In this document: piece by piece, positions 1 through 10,288 of the stretch
Numbering within the stretch: the stretch's first letter is position 1
Layout of the letters: every line of letters starts with the position of its first letter
Made by a program: the position numbers and the translations under genes
The notes under the pieces: model-generated
Told to the model about the DNA's origin: nothing
Databases searched by the model: none
Seen by the model: only the letters and a program-made list of their open reading frames with translations
NCBI GenBank assembly: GCA_017853415.1
Contig: JAFMJQ010000006.1
Span: 1 to 32,977 of the forward strand
DNA from: Thermoleophilia bacterium
GTDB lineage: Bacteria > Actinomycetota > Thermoleophilia > Miltoncostaeales > Miltoncostaeaceae
Direction of reading: 5' to 3'
Length of the DNA: 32,977 bases

Positions 1-35
1 TGGTGCTGGTGCGCGCGGGCGAGTTGCTCGCATGA
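1..35 (+). other. Possible 3' end of an upstream gene
   Basis: In the third frame the first bases read VLVRAGELLA and then a TGA stop at 33-35. This looks like the tail of a coding region running in from before the window. Ten codons are too few to name a family or to exclude chance. Bases 36-89 hold nothing else I recognise. Confidence 0.25.
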
Positions 36-89
36 TCGCGCCGGGACGTGCCGCCGCCCGAGCGATCGCCCGGCGCCCCGGTGCGCTCA

Positions 90-95
90 TATACT
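90..95 (+). promoter_or_regulatory. -10 box of uvrC, leaderless type
   Basis: TATACT is followed by six bases and then the ATG at 102, so transcription would begin at or next to the start codon. No Shine-Dalgarno sequence is present. No clear -35 box is seen. Confidence 0.55.
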
Positions 96-101
96 CGGGC
101 C

Positions 102-2033
102 ATGGGCACGGAGCCGCTTCGCGATCAGCTCGCCGCGCTGCCCGACGCGCCGGGCGTTTACCTGTTCCGCGATGCGGACGACCGCGTGATGTACGTGGGC
201 AAGGCGAAGTCGCTGCGCAAGCGGGTGTTCTCGTACTTCGAGGCACCGGTGCGCGGCCAGGACGGATCGGGCGAGGGGCGCCCGGGGCCCAAGGCCGGGC
301 TGCACCCGCGCATCTCCGAGATGGTCTCGCGCGCCGGGCGCGTGGAGGCCCTGGTGGTGAACAGCGAGCAGGAGGCCCTGATCCTCGAGGGCAACCTCAT
401 CACCACCCACCGGCCGCCCTTCAACGTGAAGCTGCGCGACGACAAGAGCTACCCCTACATCGGCATCAGCCTCGACGAGGCCTACCCGCGCGTGTACTTC
501 ACCCGCGAGCGTCACCGCCGCGACCGGGTGTACTTCGGTCCGTTCTCGAGCGCATCGAAGGTGCGCGAGACGCTGTCGCTGATCGGCAAGATCTTCCCGA
601 GCAGGCCATGCGAGGGCTCGGAGCCCGGGCGCCCATCGGGCATCCCGTGCCTCGATTACCACATCAAGCGCTGCATGGCGCCGTGCGTCGACTACATCAG
701 CCTGCAGGACTACCGACACCTCATCGACCAGATCATCGCGTTCCTCTCGGGGCGCTACCGGGGCCTGGAGCAGGAGCTCGAGCAGCAGATGGCCGCGGCC
801 GCGGCCGCCCAGAGGTTCGAGGAGGCCGCGGTGTTCCGCAATCGCCTCAACGCCGTGCGGCACCTGATGGAGCGGCAGCTGATGAGCAGCGACTCGATGG
901 AGTCGCTCGACGTGCTGGGCGTGGCGGTGGACGACGACGGCGAGGCGGCCAACGTGCAGGTGCTGCAGGTGCGCGACGGCGTGCTGGGCGACCGGCAGTC
1001 GTTCTTCGTCGATGCCGCGGGGTCGCGCGATGAGGCGACGATCCTCGAGCAGTTCGTGATGGAGTACTACGCGTTGGGCATGGCGATTCCGCCGCTGGTG
1101 GTGGTGCCGCTGGGCATGGACACCCGTGGCGTGGAGGCCCTGCTGGCCGAGCGCCGGCAGGCCGGCGTGGAGGTGCGGGCATCGGAGCGCGGCGAGAAGC
1201 GCCGCATGCAGGAGCTCGCCGAGCGCAATGCCCAGCTGGCCCTCGACCAGGATCGCGCCCGGGCGGCCCGCACGCGCGAGCGGCGCACCGCGGCGCTGGG
1301 CGACCTGCAGCGCGCGCTGGGCCTGGACGCCCCGCCCATGCGCATCGAGTGCTTCGACATCTCGAACCTGGGGTCCACCTACGCCGTGGCGTCGATGACG
1401 GTGATGAACGGCGGGGCGCCCGACCGCAAGCACTACCGGTCGTTCACCATGCGGTACGACGGCGGACCCGACGACTTCGCGCGCATGGAGGAGGCCATCG
1501 GGCGCCGCATGGCCCGCCTGGCATCGGGCGACGCCGACGCCAGCCTCGGGGCCGCGCCGTCGCTGGTGGTGATCGACGGGGGCAAGGGCCAGCTGGGTGC
1601 CGCGCAGCGCGCGATGCGCGAGGCCGGCGTGGATGTGCCGATGGTCGGCCTCGCCAAGCAGCAGGAGGAGGTGTTCGTGCCGGGCCGATCGGAGCCGATC
1701 CTGCTGCCCGAGGGCTCTCCCGGCCTCACGCTGCTGCAGCAGGTGCGCGACGAGGCCCACCGCTTCGCCCTGCGCCACCACCGCTCGCGTCGCGGCCGGG
1801 GGATGACCGCCAGCGCGATGGACTCCCTCCCCGGCATCGGCCCGGCCCGCCGCCGGGCGATCCTGCGACACTTCGGATCGCCGGAGCGCTTCCTCGCCGC
1901 ATCGCGCGAGGAGATGGAGGCCGTGCCGGGGCTGCCGCCGAAGGTGGCACGCGACATCTACGAGCACCTCAACAAGACGGGCGGTCCCGACCAGGTCGAG
2001 ACCCTCGCGGGATCGGGCAACGGGTGGAGCTGA
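102..2033 (+). CDS. uvrC: Excinuclease ABC subunit C (UvrC)
   Basis: UvrC is the nuclease of nucleotide excision repair; it cuts both sides of a lesion bound by UvrB. The 643 residues carry, in order: a GIY-YIG nuclease (GVY at 18-20, YVG at 31-33, with the conserved glutamate region near 87-96); four cysteines (170, 183, 191, 195) spaced as in the [4Fe-4S] cluster reported for UvrC; a UVR helix pair for UvrB contact around 222-257; the RNase H-like second nuclease (CFDISN, then VVIDGGKGQL); and a C-terminal helix-hairpin-helix pair beginning near the LPGIGPARR motif. The GIY-YIG domain has a Gly/Pro-rich insert of about 20 residues near 50-67. An in-frame ATG at 48 would add 18 residues, but the -10 box at 90-95 would then lie inside the gene, so 102 is preferred. 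The last ten bases overlap rapZ. Confidence 0.96.
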   Translation: MGTEPLRDQLAALPDAPGVYLFRDADDRVMYVGKAKSLRKRVFSYFEAPVRGQDGSGEGRPGPKAGLHPRISEMVSRAGRVEALVVNSEQEALILEGNLITTHRPPFNVKLRDDKSYPYIGISLDEAYPRVYFTRERHRRDRVYFGPFSSASKVRETLSLIGKIFPSRPCEGSEPGRPSGIPCLDYHIKRCMAPCVDYISLQDYRHLIDQIIAFLSGRYRGLEQELEQQMAAAAAAQRFEEAAVFRNRLNAVRHLMERQLMSSDSMESLDVLGVAVDDDGEAANVQVLQVRDGVLGDRQSFFVDAAGSRDEATILEQFVMEYYALGMAIPPLVVVPLGMDTRGVEALLAERRQAGVEVRASERGEKRRMQELAERNAQLALDQDRARAARTRERRTAALGDLQRALGLDAPPMRIECFDISNLGSTYAVASMTVMNGGAPDRKHYRSFTMRYDGGPDDFARMEEAIGRRMARLASGDADASLGAAPSLVVIDGGKGQLGAAQRAMREAGVDVPMVGLAKQQEEVFVPGRSEPILLPEGSPGLTLLQQVRDEAHRFALRHHRSRRGRGMTASAMDSLPGIGPARRRAILRHFGSPERFLAASREEMEAVPGLPPKVARDIYEHLNKTGGPDQVETLAGSGNGWS

Positions 2034-2896
2034 CGATCATCACCGGCCTCTCGGGGGCCGGGAAGTCCGGGGCGATGGGCGCGTTCGAGGATGCCGACTT
2101 CTTCTGCATCGACAACCTCCCGCCGCAACTGCTGCCGTCGCTCGTCGACCTCTTCGGGCTCGAGGGCAGCAGCGTCGAGCGCGCCGCGCTGGTGTTCGAC
2201 GTGCGCGGCGGCGTGTGGTTCGACGAGCTCGCCCGCGAGCTCGACCGCATCGCGCAGATGCCCGACATCAACCTGAGCGTGCTGTTCCTCGAGGCGTCCG
2301 ACGACGTGCTGCTGGCGCGGTTCCGCGAGACGCGCCGTCGGCACCCGCTGGCCGAGGGGGGAGAGGTGCTGCGCGGCATCGAGAAGGAGCGCGCGCTGCT
2401 GCAGGACCTGCGCGACCGCGCGGACGTGGTGATCGACACCAGCGCGATGAACACCTGGCAACTGCGCGAGGCCGTGGCGCAGGAGATGCAGCCGGCCGAC
2501 CGCCCCCACATGCGGGTGACCTTCGCGTCGTTCGGCTTCAAGCACGGCGTGCCGCGCGAGGCCGACCTGATGTTCGACGTGAGGTTCCTGCGCAATCCGC
2601 ACTACGTGCCGGAGCTCACCGCGCTCACGGGCGAGGACGCCGCCGTGGCCGGGTATGTGGCCGAGGACCCGGGATACGAGGGATTCATGGATCGCCTCGT
2701 CGCCCTGCTCGACTACGTGCTGCCGCTCTACGCGGCCGAGGGCAAGCGGCACCTGGTGGTGGCCATCGGCTGCACGGGCGGCCGTCATCGCAGCGTCACG
2801 GTGGCCGAGGCCCTGGCCGCGCGCTATGCGCAGTCGCTCGACGTGACGCTGGCCCACCGCGACTCGGGCCGCCCGGCCGAGGTGAGGTCGGCGTGA
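2024..2896 (+). CDS. rapZ: RapZ/YvcJ family nucleotide-binding protein
   Basis: P-loop protein of the RapZ (YvcJ) family. In E. coli RapZ is an RNA-binding adaptor controlling GlmS levels; in Gram-positives the family binds and hydrolyses nucleotides and its target is less clear. The 290-residue protein starts with a Walker A motif (GLSGAGKS at 8-15). The C-terminal half has the family hallmarks FKHGVPREADLMFDVRFLRNP and IGCTGGRHRSV. The GTG start at 2024 lies inside the end of uvrC and directly precedes the P-loop strand (VELTIITG), matching the usual N-terminus; any earlier start would add unrelated sequence. Overlap with uvrC (10 bases) and yvcK (4 bases) implies translational coupling. 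The gene trio is common in Gram-positives. Confidence 0.94.
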   Translation: MELTIITGLSGAGKSGAMGAFEDADFFCIDNLPPQLLPSLVDLFGLEGSSVERAALVFDVRGGVWFDELARELDRIAQMPDINLSVLFLEASDDVLLARFRETRRRHPLAEGGEVLRGIEKERALLQDLRDRADVVIDTSAMNTWQLREAVAQEMQPADRPHMRVTFASFGFKHGVPREADLMFDVRFLRNPHYVPELTALTGEDAAVAGYVAEDPGYEGFMDRLVALLDYVLPLYAAEGKRHLVVAIGCTGGRHRSVTVAEALAARYAQSLDVTLAHRDSGRPAEVRSA

Positions 2897-3873
2897 ACAC
2901 GCCGCACGTGGTGGCCCTGGGCGGCGGCACGGGCCTCTCGTCGCTGCTTCGCGGCCTCAAGCGCCGCGACCTCGACATCTCGGCCGTCGTGGGCGTGTCG
3001 GACGACGGGGGATCGTCCGGCCGCCTGCGCCGCGAGCTCGGCATGCTGCCCCCGGGCGACATCCGCAACGTGCTGGTGGCCCTGGCCGATGACGAGTCGC
3101 TGATGGGCCGGCTGTTCCAGCACCGGTTTGCCGACGGCGACCTGTCGGGGCACCCGTTCGGCAACCTGATCCTCGCCGCCCTCACCGAGGTGACCGGCTC
3201 GTTCGACGAGGCCGTGCGCGAGGCCTCGCGGGTGCTCAAGGTGAACGGGCGGGTCATTCCCGGGGCCCTCGAGCACGTGCGGCTGTGGGCCGAGCGCGAG
3301 GATGGCTCGGAGGCCTGCGGCGAGACCCTCATCGCCTCGGGCGTCGGGGCCTGCCGGCGCGTGTGGCTCGACCCGGAGCCCGCGGCCCACCCGGACGCCA
3401 TCGCCGCCGTGGCCGATGCCGACCTGATCCTGCTGGGCCCCGGATCGCTGTTCACGAGCGTGCTGCCGCACCTGGCCGTGGGGGAGATCGCCGATGCCGT
3501 GGTGCAGTCGCGGGGGCTGCGGGCCTACGTGTGCAACATCATGACCCAGCCGGGTGAGACCGACGGCATGGACGCCGTCACCCACCTCGACCGCGTGCTC
3601 GAGATGGCCCCCGGCGGCGTGGACGTGGTGGTGGTGCATGCCGGCGCGCTCGAGCCGGCCGCGCTGGCGCAGTACGCCGCGCAGGGGCAGGAGCCGGTGC
3701 CCGTGGACGTGGCCGCCCTGGAGTCGCGGGGCGTGCGCGTGGTGGCCGCGGACATCGCCGAGGACGACCAGGTGGTGCGCCATGCGCCGGAGGCGCTGGC
3801 CGACGTGCTCATGCCCCTCGCGCGGGAGGGTGCCGACCGCCGCGCGGCGTCGGGTTCCGCGCACCCCGCGTGA
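2893..3873 (+). CDS. yvcK: YvcK/GlmR (CofD-like) family protein
   Basis: Member of the YvcK/GlmR family, related to CofD. In Bacillus and mycobacteria it binds UDP-sugars and links carbon metabolism to peptidoglycan precursor supply. The 326-residue protein opens with the nucleotide-sugar binding loop GGGTG (10-14), followed by VSDDGGSSGRLR and PPGDIRN, which are diagnostic of the family. GPGSLFTSVLPHL lies in the middle. The GTG start overlaps the rapZ stop in a GTGA quadruplet, so the two are co-translated. In most Actinobacteria and Firmicutes the next gene is whiA. Here the following DNA holds an unrelated membrane protein instead. Confidence 0.94.
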   Translation: MNTPHVVALGGGTGLSSLLRGLKRRDLDISAVVGVSDDGGSSGRLRRELGMLPPGDIRNVLVALADDESLMGRLFQHRFADGDLSGHPFGNLILAALTEVTGSFDEAVREASRVLKVNGRVIPGALEHVRLWAEREDGSEACGETLIASGVGACRRVWLDPEPAAHPDAIAAVADADLILLGPGSLFTSVLPHLAVGEIADAVVQSRGLRAYVCNIMTQPGETDGMDAVTHLDRVLEMAPGGVDVVVVHAGALEPAALAQYAAQGQEPVPVDVAALESRGVRVVAADIAEDDQVVRHAPEALADVLMPLAREGADRRAASGSAHPA

Positions 3874-3892
3874 ACATTACGACTGCGTAAAC

Positions 3893-3907
3893 CGCCCGCT
3901 CGTAGCG
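3893..3907 (+). terminator. Weak hairpin after yvcK
   Basis: CCCGCT and AGCGGG form a six-base stem around a three-base loop, about 20 bases after the yvcK stop. No T-run follows, so termination here would be weak or factor-dependent. Confidence 0.25.
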
Positions 3908-3951
3908 GGGAAATTGCGCATGTTCCGTGTTGCGGGAAGGGTATGTAGCAC

Positions 3952-3981
3952 TTGTGACGAAAAGCGGGACGCCCGTAGAGT
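3952..3981 (+). promoter_or_regulatory. Sigma-70-type promoter for the DUF1097-like gene
   Basis: TTGTGA (3952-3957) and TAGAGT (3976-3981) are separated by 18 bases. Both are good matches to actinobacterial housekeeping promoters. Transcription would start near 3988, giving a leader of roughly 90 bases. The whole 3874-4076 gap is less GC-rich than the neighbouring genes and holds no other gene. Confidence 0.6.
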
Positions 3982-4076
3982 GCTGTCAGCACGACAGCAG
4001 TGCTGCGTGCAACCGCGAAACCCACCTCATCTCATTCGGGTTAGCGGGGATCCCTGTCCTATCCAAAGGAGCTCAA

Positions 4077-4730
4077 ATGGGTGCTCGCGCTAAGGCGATT
4101 TTTCCGCTCGCGCTTGTCATCGGAGTTCTGTCGTTCCTGTGGACCGAGTTCTCGCTGAACTTCACGTTCCACTGGGTCACCGTCGCCGGCACGGACACGC
4201 CGGGCGCCGTCGGTGTGCCGCAGAACTTCCACTTCATCCTCCCCACGGCATTCATCACGTGGGGCCTGTTCTTCGCTGCTGGTGGTGACAACGCCGCCTT
4301 CGGCAAGATCTTCCTGGCTGCCGTCTTCGGCACCGTCGCTGCACTGATCACGATTCCGCTGGCCTACAAGACGGCTGCATTCCCCGACTTCTGGGGCATC
4401 GCCCTCTGGGTCGGCGTCTTCGCCTTCATCCTCGTGATGATCCTGATCGCCGGTGACTGGTACTACGTCGCCGGTACGTTCCCGTGCTTCGCAGCGGTCT
4501 TCCTCTGGTGGGTTGCCACCGGTATGGACGGCTGGGCGCCGGTGGGTGCTGACACCCCCGCCGCTGAGGGTGCTGCCGTGCCGGGTCTGGGTGCTTTCGG
4601 TGGTCTTATCTCGACCCCGTGGGCCTGGGTGTGGTTCGACTCGCTGGTGACCCTGATCGTCGGTGTCATTCTCGGCATCGTCTCGGGCAAGCTCGCGGCT
4701 CTGCTTACCCCGAAGCCCAAGGAGGCCTAG
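4077..4730 (+). CDS. DUF1097-like membrane protein, probably highly expressed
   Basis: Integral membrane protein of 217 residues with about five or six hydrophobic segments. The central part (WGLFFAAGGDNAAFGKIFLAAVFG, then GDWYYVAGTFPCFAA) resembles the DUF1097 (YcdZ) family, whose function is unknown. A loop rich in Ala, Pro and Gly lies between the last two segments, and the tail ends in PKPKEA. The ATG at 4077 follows a near-perfect SD sequence (AAAGGAG). An in-frame ATG at 3927 lies upstream of the promoter and is rejected. Codon use differs from the neighbours: GCT, GGT and CTT are frequent where flanking genes use GCC, GGC and CTG/CTC. With the strong promoter, SD and terminator this points to high expression rather than recent transfer, but that is inference. 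It occupies the slot where whiA would be expected. Confidence 0.8.
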   Translation: MGARAKAIFPLALVIGVLSFLWTEFSLNFTFHWVTVAGTDTPGAVGVPQNFHFILPTAFITWGLFFAAGGDNAAFGKIFLAAVFGTVAALITIPLAYKTAAFPDFWGIALWVGVFAFILVMILIAGDWYYVAGTFPCFAAVFLWWVATGMDGWAPVGADTPAAEGAAVPGLGAFGGLISTPWAWVWFDSLVTLIVGVILGIVSGKLAALLTPKPKEA

Positions 4731-4759
4731 GCCCAGCGCCTGGACATCCTTTGCTTCAC

Positions 4760-4787
4760 CTCCGGGGGGCCTTCGGGCCCCCCGGAG
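4760..4787 (+). terminator. Strong hairpin terminator with TTCG loop
   Basis: A perfect 12-base-pair GC-rich stem (4760-4771 with 4776-4787) is closed by a TTCG tetraloop and followed by TCGTTT. It lies 30 bases after the DUF1097-like stop and should end that transcript. Confidence 0.85.
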
Positions 4788-4890
4788 TCGTTTCCGGGGC
4801 CGTTCGGGCACGGCGACCCCGGGCCCGCGTGAAGGAGATCGCGGCCCCCGCGCGGAATCATCGGGGAGTCGATCCCACCCGGGGGTACCA

Positions 4891-6408
<1,518 letters not shown>

Positions 6409-6409
<1 letters not shown>

Positions 6410-7617
6410 TGGCGCCGCTGGTCCAGGTGGACTCCCCGGGCCAGTCCTGGGCAGAGGAGCGGGTGCTGGTGCGCGCCGACCTCAACGCGCCGCTCGAGGA
6501 GGGCCCGGGCGGCGTGCCGCGCGTGGCCGACGACGCCCGCATACGCGCATCGGTGGCCACCCTGCGGTACCTGCTCGACAACGGGGCCGCGGTGGCCGTG
6601 TGCTCGCACCTCGGGCGGCCCAAGGGGAACGCCTCGCCGGATCTCTCGCTCGCGCCGTGCGCCGCCCGGCTCTCGGAACTGCTGGGCCAGCCGGTCGAGC
6701 TGCTGCCCGACTGCGTGGGGTCGCAGGTGGAGGCCCGCATCCGCGCCCTCAAGCCGGGCGAGATCGTGATGCTCGAGAACCTCCGGTTCCACCCTGGGGA
6801 GGAGGCCAACGACGCCGCGTTCGCCGACCGCCTGGCCGCCGGCTTCACCAGGTACGTGGACGACGCCTTCGGGGCCGCGCACCGGGCGCACGCATCCACC
6901 GAGGCCGTGGCGCGCCGGCTCGACCCCTGTGCCGGGCTGCTGCTGGCGCGCGAGGTCGAGGTGCTGGGCGGGCTGCTCGAGAGCCCCGCACCGCCGTTCG
7001 TCGCGGTGCTCGGCGGCTCGAAGGTGAGCGACAAGCTGCCGCTCATCGAGAACCTGCTCGACCGGGCCGATCGCATCCTCATCGGCGGCGCGATGTGCTT
7101 CACGTTCCTCAAGGCCCTCGGCGACCCGGTGGGCACATCGCTGCACGAGGACGAGCAGGCCCAGGCACTGGCCCTGCGACTGCTCGACCGCGCGGGCAAG
7201 GTGAACTGCACGCTGCAGCTGCCCACGGACATCCTCGTGGCCGACCGCTTCGACGCCGGTGCCGAGCTGCAGGTGGTTCCCAGCGACGAGATCCCCGACG
7301 GCTGGATGGGCGTGGATATCGGCCCGCGCACGGCGGAGGCCTACCGCGAGGTCATCATGGGGGCCGGGACGGTGTTCTGGAACGGCCCGATGGGGGCCTT
7401 CGAGATCGCTCCCTTCGCCGAGGGCACCCGTGCGGTGGCCGAGGCCATGGCGGCCTCGTCGGCTGCCACCGTGGCCGGCGGCGGCGACTCCGGCGCGGCC
7501 CTCGGCGACATGGGCCTGGCCGACCAGCTCACGTGGGTGTCCACCGGCGGCGGCGCGGCCCTCGAGCTCATGGAGGGGCGCAGCCTGCCCGGCGTCGCGG
7601 CCCTTCCCACCGCATGA
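6409..7617 (+). CDS. pgk: Phosphoglycerate kinase
   Basis: Transfers phosphate from 1,3-bisphosphoglycerate to ADP. The protein has 402 residues, normal for bacteria. Family motifs in order: VLVRADLNAPL, the basic substrate patch SHLGRPKG, LGGSKVSDKL in the hinge area, FWNGPMGAFE and the nucleotide-loop GGGDSGAAL. The N-terminus is about ten residues longer than many homologues. Start and stop arrangement TAATG with gap and ATGA with tpiA implies re-initiation by the same ribosomes. Confidence 0.97.
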
Positions 7618-8366
7618 GCGCCCCACGGCGCCCGCTGGTGGCGGGCAACTGGAAGATGCACAAGACCGCCGGCGAGGCGCGCGATGCCTGCGCGGCCCTC
7701 GCGGCGCTGGTGGGCGGCGCCCCGGGGATCGACGTGGCCGTGTGCCCGCCCTTCACGGCGCTGCAGGCGGCGTCCGAGGCCCTCGCGGGCTCGCCCATCG
7801 CGGTGTACGCGCAGAACGTGCACGAGGCCGACCAGGGTGCGCACACCGGTGAGATCTCCGCGGCCATGCTGCGGGATGCCGGCGCCGCTGGCGCGCTGGT
7901 GGGGCACTCCGAGCGCCGCGCGGCGGGCGACACCGACGACCAGGTGGCGGCCCGGGTGCGGGCGGGAATCGATGCCGGCCTGCTCATCGTCATGTGCTGC
8001 GGTGAGTCGCTCGACACCCGGCGCGCGGGGGATACGCAGGCGTGGGTGACCCGCCAGGTGCGCGCGGGGCTGTCGCAGGCCACCGCGGCCGACGTCGACC
8101 GCCTGGTCATCGCATACGAGCCCATCTGGGCCATCGGAACCGGCGAGACGGCCACCCCCGAGCAGGCCCAGGAGGCCTGCGCCATCGTGCGCGCGGTGGC
8201 GGGTGAGGTGGTGGACGGCCAGGCCCTGCGCGTGCTCTACGGCGGCAGCGTGAACCCCGCAAACGCCGCGGAGCTCATGGCGTGCCCCGACGTGGACGGC
8301 GCGCTCGTGGGCGGGGCCAGCCTCGACCCGGAGTCGTTCGCCGCCATCGTGGCGGCCGCCTCGTGA
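7614..8366 (+). CDS. tpiA: Triose-phosphate isomerase
   Basis: Interconverts dihydroxyacetone phosphate and glyceraldehyde 3-phosphate. The 250-residue barrel has the catalytic lysine in GNWKMHKT near the N-terminus, the catalytic histidine in VGHSERR, the catalytic glutamate with flexible loop in YEPIWAIGTG, and the phosphate-binding YGGSVNPANA. ATG overlaps the pgk stop (ATGA); the stop overlaps the gpmI GTG (GTGA). Confidence 0.97.
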   Translation: MSAPRRPLVAGNWKMHKTAGEARDACAALAALVGGAPGIDVAVCPPFTALQAASEALAGSPIAVYAQNVHEADQGAHTGEISAAMLRDAGAAGALVGHSERRAAGDTDDQVAARVRAGIDAGLLIVMCCGESLDTRRAGDTQAWVTRQVRAGLSQATAADVDRLVIAYEPIWAIGTGETATPEQAQEACAIVRAVAGEVVDGQALRVLYGGSVNPANAAELMACPDVDGALVGGASLDPESFAAIVAAAS

Positions 8367-9871
8367 GCGGTCCGCTCGTGCTGGTCGTCATCGACGGCTT
8401 CGGCATCGCACCCTCCGGCCCCGGCAACGCCGTGGCGCTCGCACGCACCCCGGCCCTCGATGCGCTGGCGGCCGAGGGGTCGGCCACGCTCCTGCAGGCC
8501 AGCGGCCTTCCCGTGGGGCTTCCCGACGGCCAGATGGGCAACAGCGAGGTGGGGCACCTCAACCTGGGCGCGGGGCGCCGCGTGCCCCAGATGCTCGTGC
8601 GCATCGATGAGGCGGTGTCCGCCCCCGGCGGCCTCGCGGCGGTGCCCGCCCTCGGCGCGGCGCTCGCTGCCGCGCGCGGGTGCACCCTGCACCTCGTGGG
8701 CCTGGTGGGCGATGGCGGCGTTCATGCCAGCCAGCGCCATCTCGTGGCCCTGCTCGATGCGGCGCGCGCCGAGGGCGTGCAGCGCGTGGTGGTGCATGCG
8801 ATCACCGATGGTCGCGACTCGCGCCCCGATTCGGCGCTGCCCGCCATCCGCGCGCTCGAGGAACAGGGCGCGGTGGTGGGCACGGTCGTCGGCCGCTACT
8901 GGGCCATGGATCGCGACCACCGCTGGGACCGCACCCAGCGCGCCTACGACGCCATGGTGCACGGCAGGGGCGAGGGCGCCGCCACCGCGGCGGAGGCCGT
9001 GCAGCGCTCGTACGACGCCGGGGTGACCGATGAGTTCATCGAGCCCTGGGTGATCGGCGATGCCGCCGAGGGGCGCATTCGCCCCGGTGACCAGGTGATC
9101 GTGTGGAACTTCCGCCCGGATCGCGCGCGGCAGGTCACCGAGGCCCTGGGCGCCCCGGCATTCGAGGGCTTCGACCGCGGCTCGGCGCCGCCGCTGCCCG
9201 CCATCACCACCATGACCCGCCTGCGGCGCGAATGGGGTTACCCCGTGGCGTTCGAGGCCGAGGACGTGCGCCAGGGCCTTGCGGAGTCTGTGAGCGACGC
9301 CGGGCGCCGCCAGTTGCACGTGGCCGAGACCGAGAAGTACGCCCACGTGACCTACTTCTTCAACGGCGGCCGCGAGGATCCGTTCGGCGGCGAGGATCGC
9401 GTGCTCGTGCAGAGCCCGCAGCACGTGGCCACCTACGACGAGGCCCCCGAGATGAGCGCCGAGGGGGTTCGCGACGCCGTGGTGGGTGCGCTCGGCGAGG
9501 GCGGCCGCGAGTTCATCGTCGTCAACTTCGCGAACGCCGACATGGTGGGGCACACCGGCGTGGTGCCGGCTGCCGTGCGCGGCATCGAGGCCGTGGACCG
9601 CTGCATGGCCGACATCCGCACCGCGGTGGCCGCGGCCGGCGGGCTGCTGGTGGTGACCGCCGATCACGGGAACTCCGAGGCCATGATCGAGCCGGATGGC
9701 AGCCCCAACACCGCGCACACCACGAACCCCGTGCCGCTGTGGATCGACCGCCCCGGCCTGCCGCTGCGCGAGGGCCGCCTCGGGGACGTCGCGCCCACCG
9801 CATGCGCGCTCATGGGCTGGGACGCCCCCGCGGCGATGACCGGGGACGTCCTGCTGGACCCGGCCAAGTAG
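8363..9871 (+). CDS. gpmI: Phosphoglycerate mutase, cofactor-independent
   Basis: Converts 3-phosphoglycerate to 2-phosphoglycerate through a phosphoserine intermediate with two Mn ions. The 502 residues belong to the alkaline-phosphatase fold: VVIDGFGIAP at the N-terminus, the nucleophile serine in QMGNSEVGHLNLGAGR, substrate contacts TDGRDS and RYWAMDRDHRWDR, and metal ligands in ADMVGHTG and TADHGNSE. The usual NYANPDMVGH reads NFANADMVGH, with the Pro replaced. The GTG at 8363 overlaps the tpiA stop and sits right at the first strand. An in-frame ATG at 8282 inside tpiA is less likely. This enzyme differs from the cofactor-dependent GpmA used by many Actinobacteria. Confidence 0.95.
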   Translation: MSGPLVLVVIDGFGIAPSGPGNAVALARTPALDALAAEGSATLLQASGLPVGLPDGQMGNSEVGHLNLGAGRRVPQMLVRIDEAVSAPGGLAAVPALGAALAAARGCTLHLVGLVGDGGVHASQRHLVALLDAARAEGVQRVVVHAITDGRDSRPDSALPAIRALEEQGAVVGTVVGRYWAMDRDHRWDRTQRAYDAMVHGRGEGAATAAEAVQRSYDAGVTDEFIEPWVIGDAAEGRIRPGDQVIVWNFRPDRARQVTEALGAPAFEGFDRGSAPPLPAITTMTRLRREWGYPVAFEAEDVRQGLAESVSDAGRRQLHVAETEKYAHVTYFFNGGREDPFGGEDRVLVQSPQHVATYDEAPEMSAEGVRDAVVGALGEGGREFIVVNFANADMVGHTGVVPAAVRGIEAVDRCMADIRTAVAAAGGLLVVTADHGNSEAMIEPDGSPNTAHTTNPVPLWIDRPGLPLREGRLGDVAPTACALMGWDAPAAMTGDVLLDPAK

Positions 9872-9874
9872 GAT
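9869..9874 (+). promoter_or_regulatory. Possible -10 box of the DUF2510 gene, using the gpmI stop
   Basis: TAGGAT begins with the gpmI TAG stop codon and is followed by nine bases and the ATG at 9884. The layout matches the leaderless genes elsewhere in the window. Confidence 0.4.
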
Positions 9875-9883
9875 GCCGCTCCG

Positions 9884-10288
9884 ATGAGCACCCGCCCACA
9901 GGAATGGCTTCCCGATCCCTCCGGCCGCCACGAGCTGCGCTGGTGGGACGGCACGCGCTGGACCGAGCACGTGAGCGATGCGGGTGAGGCGTCCACCGAC
10001 CCCGAGGGCGAGCAGGGCAACCCGCCGCCGCCCCCGCGCGGATCCGAGCCCGGGGCCCCGCGCGAGCGCTCGGGGCGCGCCACGGCCTCGCTGGTGCTGG
10101 GCATCGTCGGGGTGCTGGTGTTCCCCGTGGTGTGCTCGACGCTGGCGATCATCTTCGGGGCGCTTGCCCTGCGCGACATCGGCGACCGCAAGGACATCGC
10201 GGGCCGCAACATGGCGTGGTGGGGCCTTGGCCTCGGCATCGCCGGGCTGGTCATCGGCATCGCGCTCATCGCCTACCGGTTCGCGTAG
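9884..10288 (+). CDS. DUF2510 and DUF4190 domain membrane protein
   Basis: 134 residues. The first 30 form a DUF2510 motif (EWLPDPSGRHELRWWDGTRWTEHV), a Trp-rich module frequent in actinobacterial membrane proteins. A Pro- and acid-rich linker follows, then two hydrophobic helices (LVLGIVGVLVFPVVCSTLAII and WGLGLGIAGLVIGIALIAY) separated by a charged loop, as in DUF4190. Function is unknown; the DUF2510 part is expected in the cytoplasm. It has no clear link to the glycolytic operon before it. Its TAG shares one base with the GTG of the next gene. Confidence 0.88.
   Translation: MSTRPQEWLPDPSGRHELRWWDGTRWTEHVSDAGEASTDPEGEQGNPPPPPRGSEPGAPRERSGRATASLVLGIVGVLVFPVVCSTLAIIFGALALRDIGDRKDIAGRNMAWWGLGLGIAGLVIGIALIAYRFA

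Noticed and set aside
87-1967. Long minus-strand open frame of 626 codons opposite uvrC
   Set aside because: It is rich in His, Arg, Ala and Gly with no recognisable motif, as expected from the antisense of a GC-rich gene; uvrC itself is certain.
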